Source: Gammaproteobacteria bacterium (lineage in GTDB: Bacteria > Pseudomonadota > Gammaproteobacteria > Pseudomonadales > Azotimanducaceae). From it: a stretch of 5,630 bases of DNA. Within the stretch, counting starts at the first letter, position 1. Each line of letters starts with the position of its first letter. Under the pieces are notes generated by a model. That model was not told where the DNA came from. It searched no databases and was given only the letters and a program-made list of their open reading frames with translations. Shown piece after piece: positions 1-5,499 of the stretch. Made by a program: the position numbers and the translations under genes. The DNA lies in contig JAUILW010000244.1 in NCBI GenBank assembly GCA_030432795.1, positions 1 to 5,630 on the forward strand, given 5' to 3'.

Positions 1-374
1 ACGTGCCGGCCGATGACCTCCGCACACTCACGCTGCACGAATTCCAGCGGTGTGATCTCCGACGTGGCGCTCTCTTCCATGTATTTCGAGGCAAGCTTGC
101 CCACGTCTACGTGAGACGGCCCGAGGTCGAGCTGTGACAGCGCGTCGAGAATGGGATAGCTCTCAAACTCGGAGAGCTCGTTGAAGGCGATCTGACGTAC
201 GTAACGATGCGTCTTCATGAGCTGCGTCACGCTCTGGTTATACAGCGCGCGGCCGAAGCAGTACGTCACCACGTTGGCGCGGTACAGACGGCCGATGATC
301 GGAATCATTGCCTCAGCGAGGGCTTCACGTTCTTTCCAATCGGGGAAGTAGTCATCAAGGCTGGGTAGGGCCAC
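1..374 (-). CDS. gap: Glyceraldehyde-3-phosphate dehydrogenase, long N-terminally extended type (partial, 5' end only)
   Basis: The first 124 codons are visible and the gene runs off the left edge. The translation contains WKEREALAEAMIPIIGRLYR (residues 13-32), then FGRALYNQSV, LDLGPSHVDVGKLA and a stretch ending in AEVIGRH. This is the helical extension that precedes the Rossmann domain in the roughly 480-residue Pseudomonas-type GapDH; the NAD-binding and catalytic Cys regions lie outside the window. The family oxidises glyceraldehyde-3-phosphate to 1,3-bisphosphoglycerate with NAD(P)+, or runs in reverse for gluconeogenesis, in the cytoplasm. The start is taken as GTG at 374-372. An in-frame TAG at 392-390 closes the frame, no ATG lies between, and AAGGA sits 7 nt upstream. 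It lies 249 nt downstream of korB on the same strand and has its own candidate promoter. Family assignment is by remembered similarity and is fairly firm; the cofactor is not visible. Confidence 0.86.
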   Translation of the reverse strand, partial: MALPSLDDYFPDWKEREALAEAMIPIIGRLYRANVVTYCFGRALYNQSVTQLMKTHRYVRQIAFNELSEFESYPILDALSQLDLGPSHVDVGKLASKYMEESATSEITPLEFVQRECAEVIGRH

Positions 375-381
375 GAGCTCG

Positions 382-386
382 TCCTT
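382..386 (-). promoter_or_regulatory. Ribosome binding site deciding the GTG start of gap
   Basis: On the minus strand AAGGA (386-382) lies 7 nt before GTG at 374. With the in-frame TAG at 392-390 this leaves GTG as the only reasonable start. Confidence 0.75.
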
Positions 387-446
387 TCTCTAGAGGTTCC
401 ATATCAATCGTTACTGACGCCAGGCAAGCGGGACCCAGCGGCGCGT

Positions 447-475
447 ATTATCGAGATTTGCGCACAGTGCAGCAA
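447..475 (-). promoter_or_regulatory. Candidate sigma70 promoter of gap
   Basis: On the minus strand TTGCTG (475-470) is followed by a 17-nt spacer and GATAAT (452-447), a 5/6 match to the -10 consensus; the -35 matches only TTG. Next comes a GC-rich discriminator, ACGCGCC. Transcription would start near 440 and give a leader of about 65 nt before the GTG. A GC-rich discriminator is typical of promoters responsive to growth rate or ppGpp, but that regulation is inference. Confidence 0.5.
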
Positions 476-484
476 CGACCGACG

Positions 485-523
485 GGCGAGCACTCCCGCA
501 TTTTTGTAAAGAGTTTGCTCGCC
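485..523. repeat. Interrupted inverted repeat upstream of the gap promoter
   Basis: GGCGAGCA at 485-492 is the exact reverse complement of TGCTCGCC at 516-523. The stem can continue with CTC (493-495) against GAG (511-513) across a 2-nt bulge, leaving a 15-nt AT-rich loop. No U-tract follows on either strand, so it is not a classic intrinsic terminator. It ends 10 nt upstream of the predicted gap -35 element, where a two-half-site regulator or an RNA hairpin at the end of the kor transcript would both fit. Confidence 0.5.
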
Positions 524-549
524 AGCGGCGTAATTGTGCGGCGGATCAC

Positions 550-563
550 GGCGTCGCGACGCC
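550..563. repeat. 14-bp perfect palindrome in the korB-gap spacer
   Basis: GGCGTCGCGACGCC equals its own reverse complement over all 14 bases. It lies 60 nt after the korB stop codon and has no T-run beside it. It could be an operator or form a hairpin that slows Rho-dependent termination or protects the kor mRNA 3' end. In GC-rich sequence it may also be chance. Confidence 0.4.
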
Positions 564-580
564 TATCGCGCCCGCCGTAC

Positions 581-640
581 GCGCTAGCGGTGGCGCGCTG
601 TCGCTAGCGGTGGCGCGCTGACGCTAGCGGTAGCTCGCGT
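581..640. repeat. 20-bp tandem direct repeat spanning the korB stop codon
   Basis: Three head-to-tail units start at 581, 601 and 621. Units 1 and 2 share 19 of 20 bases (CGCTAGCGGTGGCGCGCTG after the first base). Unit 3 matches unit 2 at 15 of 20 and encodes the last korB residues and its stop. Each unit carries the palindrome CGCTAGCG, so on the korB strand each holds a TAG (626-624, 606-604, 586-584). Because 20 is not a multiple of 3, these stops fall in all three frames. The likely origin is slippage or tandem duplication of the korB 3' end. Confidence 0.8.
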
Positions 641-1679
641 TGATCCGCTCGAGCGGCCCGCTGCCCGGACACAGCTCCGCCTCACGCAGCGTATTCAGGG
701 GCGCTTGCACCGTGCGCAGGATGTCGTGGCAGTCCATCGGGTCGTTTTCCACATACAACAGCCCCGTCACCACCTCGCCCTGAGCCTGGTGCGTCTGCAC
801 ATAGTTCAGCGCAGCGACCCGATCGTGCGGATCGTAGTTGTCATCGAGCTTGCGCAAGCGCAGCGTGGAACCGTCCGGCATGCTGACGTTTTCGGTGGTA
901 CCAGGGGCGTAGTCTGCCGTGATTTCTTCTGCCTCCGCCACGTAGTCCACGCCAACCACCGGATGCGCATGGCCGCGCACGTAGTCGTAGCTCTTCGTGG
1001 AGCCGTTGTGGTTATTGAACGCAACACACGGGCTGATGACGTCAATGAACGCCATGCCTTTGTGCTGCAGACCGGCCTGAATCAGCGGCACGAGCTGGTT
1101 CTTATCGCCCGAGAAGCTGCGGGCGACGAAGCTCGCACCCAGCTGCAGCGCCATGCTCACCAGGTCGATGGGTTCGTATAGGTTCGGCACCCCACGCTTG
1201 TTGGTGGAGCCTTTGTCGTTGGTCGCCGAAAACTGGCCCTTGGTGAGGCCGTAGGTACCGTTGTTGTCAACGATGTAGAGCATGTTGATGCGCCGTCGCA
1301 CCAGATGCGCGAACTGGCCGAGGCCGATGGAGGCGGAATCGCCGTCGCCGGACACGCCGATGGTGTACAGCTGACGGTTGGCCAGGTTCGCGCCGGTAGC
1401 CACCGACGGCATGCGGCCGTGCACGGAGTTGAATCCGTGGGACTTGCTCAGAAAGTAACTCGGCGTCTTCGACGAGCAGCCGATGCCCGACACTTTGGCG
1501 AACCGGTGCGGCGGCAGCGACAGGCTGGCGCAGGCCTGAACGATGGCAGCACTCACCGAATCGTGGCCGCAGCCGGCACACAGCGTGGATACGCTGCCTT
1601 CGTAATCGCGCCGGGTGAGGCCCAGCTCGTTGACGGGCAGCTTCGGATGATGCACACGGGGCTTGGCAACGAACGTCAT
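624..1679 (-). CDS. korB: 2-oxoacid:ferredoxin oxidoreductase, beta subunit (TPP and 4Fe-4S)
   Basis: This 351-residue cytoplasmic beta subunit carries the thiamine diphosphate site and one 4Fe-4S cluster of a CoA-dependent 2-oxoacid (probably 2-oxoglutarate) oxidoreductase. The cluster ligands are visible as LCAGCGH (C34, C37), GIGCSS (C68) and SPCVAFNN (C218). The TPP/Mg motif is GDGDSASIGLGQFAHL (111-126) followed by VDNNGTYGLTKGQ (137-149). HGRMPSVATGANLA (88-101) is also typical. The length fits the family. The frame stays open upstream to an ATG at 1781, but the start chosen is ATG 1679: GGAGGTGA lies just before it, the family N-terminus fits, and the longer version would run deep into korA. 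ATG overlaps the korA TGA as ATGA (1679-1676), implying translational coupling and subunit balance. The C-terminus lies in a 20-bp tandem repeat. Substrate choice is inferred. Confidence 0.93.
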   Translation of the reverse strand: MTFVAKPRVHHPKLPVNELGLTRRDYEGSVSTLCAGCGHDSVSAAIVQACASLSLPPHRFAKVSGIGCSSKTPSYFLSKSHGFNSVHGRMPSVATGANLANRQLYTIGVSGDGDSASIGLGQFAHLVRRRINMLYIVDNNGTYGLTKGQFSATNDKGSTNKRGVPNLYEPIDLVSMALQLGASFVARSFSGDKNQLVPLIQAGLQHKGMAFIDVISPCVAFNNHNGSTKSYDYVRGHAHPVVGVDYVAEAEEITADYAPGTTENVSMPDGSTLRLRKLDDNYDPHDRVAALNYVQTHQAQGEVVTGLLYVENDPMDCHDILRTVQAPLNTLREAELCPGSGPLERINASYR

Positions 1680-3502
1680 GAACTCACCTCCGTCAGGCGG
1701 GGCAACTTGTTGGCTTTGAAATACGTACTCACACCCTGGCGTATGAACTCCGCAGAGATCGACAGGCCCGCGTAGTAGCACAGCGGCACCAGCTTCGCCG
1801 GGTTGGTATCCAGCTCGTTGCTGATCAGCATGCGCAGCTGCCCATCACGGTTCTGCTCCACCACGAACACCACATCATGGTTGGCCACGAAATCTTCAAC
1901 AGCCTGGGTGAACGGAAACGCCCGTACCCGGCAGGTGTCCACGCCGATACCCTCGGACTCGAGAACATCCAGCGCTTCCTGCATGGGCGTTTCCGTCGTG
2001 CCGAGATAGATCAAACCGCAGCTATGGCCGACGTCGCGGATTTCCGCCGCCGGTACCAGCGTTTTGGCAGTATCCCACTTCTTCAGGAGACGCTGCATAT
2101 TGCGCTCGTAGGCTTCCGGCGACTCCGTATAGGCGGCGTACTCATCCCGCGACGTGCCACGGGTGAAAAACGCTCCCTTGTCAGGATGCGTGCCCGGCAG
2201 CGTGCGGTAGCCAATGCCGTCGCCGTCCACATCGAGGTAGCGGCCGAAACGGCTCAAGCCGTCCAGATCATCGGCGCTGAGCACCTTGCCCCGATCGTAG
2301 GCCCGGGCATCGTCCCAGACGAAGGGTGCGGACATGTTGTCGTTCATGCCGAGCTCCAGATCGCTCACCACGATCACCGGCGTCTGCAGTCGATCAGCCA
2401 GATCCAGCGCATCGGCGGCGAAGTCGAAACACTCCTTCGGCGTACTCGGAAACAGCAGCACCTGCTTGGTGTCGCCGTGCGAGGCATAGGCGCAGGAAAT
2501 CAGATCGCTCTGCTGTGTGCGCGTGGGCATGCCGGTGCTCGGCCCGGCGCGCTGGATGTCGAACAGCACGGCGGGAATCTCGGCGAAGTAGGCAAGCCCG
2601 AGGAACTCGCTCATCAGCGACACGCCCGGGCCGCTGGTGGCGGTAAAGGAGCGTGCACCGTTCCAGCCAGCACCAATGACGATGCCGATGGCGGAAAGCT
2701 CGTCTTCCGCCTGCACGATGGCAAAGCGTGCCTCACCGGTTTCCTTGTCGCGACGCAGCTGATTGGCGTAGCGTTCGAAACCTTCCGCAAGCGAAGTGGA
2801 CGGCGTGATGGGATACCACGCGCACACCGTGGCGCCACCATACACGGCGCCCAGCCCGGCGGCAGTGTTGCCGTCCACCATGATGCGGTCGCCGACCTTG
2901 TCCGTGCGGCGCACCTGCAGGGGCAACGGCGCCTGCAGGTAGTCGACCGCGTAGTTTCGGCCCACCTCGAGCGCGCGGATGTTCGGTGCAATGAGGTCGT
3001 CTTTGCCTTTGTACTGGGTGGACACCATGCCGGTGATCACGTCGAACTCGATGTTCAACAGGCCCGCCAGAGCGCCCAGGTAGGTGATGTTCTTGAACAG
3101 ACCACGCTGCTTCGGATCGCTGAACTCGCCGAGCATCAGCGTCGCCAGCGGCACGCCGATCTCGTGCACGTCCGAGCGGCGCAGGTTCTTCGCCAGGGGC
3201 TTTGAGTTGTCGTAGAAGAGATAGCCGCCAGGGCGAATGGACGCCACGTCCTCATCGAAGGTCTCGGCGTTCATGGCCACCATGATGTCTACGCCGTCAC
3301 GCCGGCCAAGATAGCCCTTCTCGCTGACCCGAACTTCGAACCAGGTGGGCAGGCCCTGAATGTTGGACGGGAAGATGTTGCGCGTGCCGACGGGAATGCC
3401 CATGCGAAACAGCGCTTTGGCGAACATGCCATTGGCGCTGGCGGAGCCAGAGCCGTTTACATTGGCAAAGCGAATAACGAAATCGTTGTAGGTGACGGAC
3501 AT
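1676..3502 (-). CDS. korA: 2-oxoacid:ferredoxin oxidoreductase, fused gamma-alpha subunit
   Basis: This 608-residue subunit pairs with KorB to decarboxylate a 2-oxoacid to its acyl-CoA, passing electrons to iron-sulfur partners. Residues about 5-190 form the gamma domain (FANVNGSGSASANGMFAKAL, then the RRDGVDIMVAMN and PGGYLFYDNS strands). Residues about 210-390 are the alpha pyrimidine-binding domain with YPITPSTSLAE (230-240), QAEDELSAIG (264-273), TATSGPGVSLMSEFLGLAYF (287-306) and the signature QRAGPSTGMPTRTQQSDL (317-334). Residues about 490-600 are the transketolase C-terminal-like domain, with RAFPF (527-531) and VVEQNRDGQL (547-556). Between them, DVDGDGIGYRTLPGTHP and FTRGTSRDEYAAYTE are common in this long subfamily, the architecture of Mycobacterium tuberculosis KorA. 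No ferredoxin domain is present; the upstream reductase supplies those clusters. ATG 3502 follows GAGGAAGGT and lies 20 nt after the reductase stop. 2-oxoglutarate is the favoured substrate, but pyruvate or another 2-oxoacid is not excluded. Confidence 0.93.
   Translation of the reverse strand: MSVTYNDFVIRFANVNGSGSASANGMFAKALFRMGIPVGTRNIFPSNIQGLPTWFEVRVSEKGYLGRRDGVDIMVAMNAETFDEDVASIRPGGYLFYDNSKPLAKNLRRSDVHEIGVPLATLMLGEFSDPKQRGLFKNITYLGALAGLLNIEFDVITGMVSTQYKGKDDLIAPNIRALEVGRNYAVDYLQAPLPLQVRRTDKVGDRIMVDGNTAAGLGAVYGGATVCAWYPITPSTSLAEGFERYANQLRRDKETGEARFAIVQAEDELSAIGIVIGAGWNGARSFTATSGPGVSLMSEFLGLAYFAEIPAVLFDIQRAGPSTGMPTRTQQSDLISCAYASHGDTKQVLLFPSTPKECFDFAADALDLADRLQTPVIVVSDLELGMNDNMSAPFVWDDARAYDRGKVLSADDLDGLSRFGRYLDVDGDGIGYRTLPGTHPDKGAFFTRGTSRDEYAAYTESPEAYERNMQRLLKKWDTAKTLVPAAEIRDVGHSCGLIYLGTTETPMQEALDVLESEGIGVDTCRVRAFPFTQAVEDFVANHDVVFVVEQNRDGQLRMLISNELDTNPAKLVPLCYYAGLSISAEFIRQGVSTYFKANKLPRLTEVSS
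1684..1691 (-). promoter_or_regulatory. Strong Shine-Dalgarno for korB inside the end of korA
   Basis: The minus strand reads GGAGGTGA (1691-1684). GGAGGT ends 6 nt before ATG 1679. This near-perfect site decides the internal start over the upstream in-frame ATG at 1781. Confidence 0.85.
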
Positions 3503-3511
3503 ACCTTCCTC
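3503..3511 (-). promoter_or_regulatory. Ribosome binding site of korA
   Basis: GAGGAAGGT (3511-3503) abuts ATG 3502 within the 20-nt gap after the reductase gene. GAGG gives 5-nt spacing. The tight packing supports a single operon. Confidence 0.65.
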
Positions 3512-3522
3512 GAGAGCGGCGT

Positions 3523-5310
3523 TCAGCCTGCGGAGTAGCTACCAAGTTGGGGCACGTGCACGACGCTACGCTGCATATCCCACGCGTTGGTGGGGCAGCG
3601 CTCGGCACAAAGGCCGCAGTGCAGGCACACGTCTTCGTCCTTCACCATCACCCTGCCCGTCTTTAGCGCCTGCGACACATACAGATCCTGCTCGGTGTTG
3701 AGCGCAGGTGCCGTAAGTATCCGCCGCAGCGCGTCTTCCTCAGCATTGGGTGTAAACGTAATGCAGTCCATGGGGCAGATGTCCACGCAGGCATCGCACT
3801 CGATGCACAGCTTCTCCGTGAATACCGTCTGCACGTCGCAGTTGAGGCATCTCTGCGCCTCTTTGGCGCCGAGCGCGGCATCGAAACCGAGCTCGACTTC
3901 CATCTTTACGTCTTTGAGCGCCCGTGCCGGATCGGCGTGGGGCACCAGATGTCGGGCCGAAGGGTCGTGGTGCGCGTCGTAGGCCCACTCGTGCACGCCC
4001 ATCTTCGTGCTTAACAGGTTTACGCCTTCCGGCGGCCGATCGGCCTTGAGATCCATGCCCTGACAGAACAGGTGAATGGAGATCGCTGCCTTGTGGGCAT
4101 GAGCCGACGCCCAGATGATGTTTTCCGGCCCGAACGCCGAGTCGCCACCAAAGAACACGGTCGGCAAAGTCGACTGCAGGGTGACTTCGTCGAGCACCGG
4201 GCAGTCCCACTTGTCAAACTCGATACCGAGATCCCGCTCGATCCACGGGCAATGGTTGTCCTGGCCGATGGCCATGAGCACATGGTCGCACTCGATGAAC
4301 ACATCCGGCTCACCGCTCGGCTCGTAGGTGTAGCGACCGTTGTCGCCTTTCACCGCATTCACTTTCTCGAACAGCACGCCCTTGAGTTTGCCGTTCTCGT
4401 GCACGAACTCTTTTGGCGGGTGGTTGTTGATGATGGGGATGCCTTCGTTCATGGCATCTTCTTTTTCCCACTCCGAGGCCTTCATGACGTCGAAGGCGCT
4501 ACGCACGACTACCGTCACCGACTCGGCTCCCAGGCGCAGGCTGGTACGGCAGCAGTCCATGGCGGTGTTACCGCCGCCCATGACGATGACCTTGCCTTCA
4601 ATCTTGTCCGTGTGCCCGAAAGCGACACTGGAGAGCCAGTCGATACCGATATGGATGTAGGGGTCGACCTCGCTGCGTCCGGGCAGGTCCAGATCGCGGC
4701 CACGGGGCGCACCAGTGCCCACGAAATAGGCGTCGTAGCCGGCATCGAGCAGGCGCTTCATGCTCGTCACCTCGTGGTTGAAGTGGGCGTTCACGCCCAT
4801 GTCGAGGATGAGGTTCACCTCCTCTTCGAGCACTTCCTCGGGCAAACGGAACGCGGGTATCTGGCTGCGCATCATGCCGCCGCCGGCCGGGTCCTTGTCG
4901 AAGAGGTCGATTTCGTAGCCCAGGGGCAACAGATCCCGGGCCACGGCCAGAGATGCCGGCCCACCGCCGATCAGCGCAATGCGCTTGCCGTTCTTCTTTT
5001 TGGGCACCGCCGGAAGATAGGCGGAAATGTCACCTTTATTGTCTGCGGCCACCCGCTTGAGGCGGCAGATAGCTACCGGTTTTTCCTCGGTGCGCACGCG
5101 CCGGCAGGCAGGCTCGCAGGGGCGGTCGCAGGTACGGCCGAGAATGCCGGGGAAGACGTTGGAGTCCCAGTTGAGCATGTACGCCTCGGTGTATCGCTCC
5201 TGGGCGATGAGGCGGATGTACTCCGGCACCGGCGTGTGCGCGGGACACGCCCACTGGCAATCCACGACCTTATGGAAATAGTTTGGGTCGAAAATATTCG
5301 TCGGGTTCAT
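3523..5310 (-). CDS. FAD/NAD(P)H-binding iron-sulfur oxidoreductase (GltD-like) with C-terminal 2[4Fe-4S] ferredoxin domain; probable electron-transfer subunit of the Kor complex
   Basis: This 595-residue cytoplasmic flavoprotein belongs to the glutamate-synthase-small-subunit family. The N-terminal Fe-S region has C18, C22 and GRTCDRPCEPAC (C61, C65, C69). A first Rossmann fold carries IALIGGGPAS (111-120), with S where the third Gly is usual. GTGAPRGRDLDLPG (198-211) follows, then the NAD(P)H site VIVMGGGNTAMD (241-252) with VVVR (267-270), and VFFGGD (385-390) closing the FAD site. After a RCLNC pair (C488, C491) come two CxxCxxCxxxCP motifs at C502-C512 and C562-C572. It has the cofactors to relay electrons from KorAB to NAD(P)+ or back. 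A similar third subunit occurs in the 2-oxoglutarate:NADP+ oxidoreductase of Azoarcus (recalled). The start is ATG 5310, with a weak GGAAG 2 nt before it; the next ATG would remove the first cluster ligands. It leads the operon, 20 nt before korA. Glutamate synthase GltD itself is unlikely: no large subunit is adjacent, and GltD lacks the ferredoxin tail. Confidence 0.88.
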   Translation of the reverse strand: MNPTNIFDPNYFHKVVDCQWACPAHTPVPEYIRLIAQERYTEAYMLNWDSNVFPGILGRTCDRPCEPACRRVRTEEKPVAICRLKRVAADNKGDISAYLPAVPKKKNGKRIALIGGGPASLAVARDLLPLGYEIDLFDKDPAGGGMMRSQIPAFRLPEEVLEEEVNLILDMGVNAHFNHEVTSMKRLLDAGYDAYFVGTGAPRGRDLDLPGRSEVDPYIHIGIDWLSSVAFGHTDKIEGKVIVMGGGNTAMDCCRTSLRLGAESVTVVVRSAFDVMKASEWEKEDAMNEGIPIINNHPPKEFVHENGKLKGVLFEKVNAVKGDNGRYTYEPSGEPDVFIECDHVLMAIGQDNHCPWIERDLGIEFDKWDCPVLDEVTLQSTLPTVFFGGDSAFGPENIIWASAHAHKAAISIHLFCQGMDLKADRPPEGVNLLSTKMGVHEWAYDAHHDPSARHLVPHADPARALKDVKMEVELGFDAALGAKEAQRCLNCDVQTVFTEKLCIECDACVDICPMDCITFTPNAEEDALRRILTAPALNTEQDLYVSQALKTGRVMVKDEDVCLHCGLCAERCPTNAWDMQRSVVHVPQLGSYSAG

Positions 5311-5350
5311 GACTTCCGGGGGTGATTTGGCGACTGTGGGTGTTCCGCGT

Positions 5351-5374
5351 AATAAAACCGAGCAAAAAGCTCGG
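5351..5374 (-). terminator. Intrinsic-terminator-like hairpin pointing into the kor operon
   Basis: On the minus strand CCGAGC (5374-5369), loop TTTTT, GCTCGG (5363-5358), then TTTTATT (5357-5351) form a 6-bp GC-rich stem followed by a U-tract. The plus-strand reading has no T-run after the stem, so it works in one direction only. It ends 40 nt before the reductase ATG. No convincing minus-strand gene lies upstream to need it. It is either a block on transcription arriving from the mfd side or an attenuator in the kor leader. Confidence 0.7.
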
Positions 5375-5483
5375 GTACTTTACTGCGTCAGATAAGTGGA
5401 CGCTACCTCTGCAAGGCCCACATAGGTGAACTTTTCCTCGAAATGTACAACCCCGAGGTGCCCGCTCCGGCGCTGGTAGTGGG

Positions 5484-5489
5484 TAGAAT
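5484..5489 (+). promoter_or_regulatory. Candidate -10 element for the mfd gene
   Basis: TAGAAT (5/6 match to TATAAT) is followed by ACGCGCC, a GC-rich discriminator. No good -35 is seen at normal spacing. Initiation would fall near 5496-5497, only about 3-4 nt before ATG 5500, so the transcript would be nearly leaderless; no Shine-Dalgarno precedes that ATG. Confidence 0.4.
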
Positions 5490-5499
5490 ACGCGCCCTC

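Noticed and set aside
308..607. 99-codon plus-strand frame starting opposite the gap start and crossing the spacer
   Set aside because: Arg/Ser-rich product with no recognisable domain. It overlaps the gap N-terminus, the gap promoter and the repeats.
1680..1781. Upstream ATG at 1781 as the korB start
   Set aside because: It would overlap korA by more than 100 bases and add 34 residues foreign to the family, whereas ATG 1679 has a near-perfect Shine-Dalgarno and the ATGA overlap.
1877..3205. 442-codon open frame on the plus strand, opposite korA
   Set aside because: It lies wholly antisense to a gene with unmistakable family motifs, and its product has low-complexity His/Arg/Ala/Val composition typical of the reverse frame of GC-rich coding DNA.
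3740..4210. Glutamate synthase small subunit (gltD) as the name for the 595-aa reductase
   Set aside because: There is no gltB nearby, the C-terminus carries two ferredoxin-type 4Fe-4S motifs that GltD lacks, and the gene is tightly packed with korA and korB.
4072..5325. 417-codon open frame on the plus strand, opposite the reductase gene
   Set aside because: Antisense shadow: no motifs, rich in Val, His, Ala and Arg, while the minus-strand frame shows complete FAD, NAD(P) and ferredoxin motifs.
5403..5440. Six-codon minus-strand ORF (MWALQR) before the terminator as an attenuation leader peptide
   Set aside because: It has no run of regulatory codons and the GAGGA upstream is too distant. 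Nothing separates it from chance.
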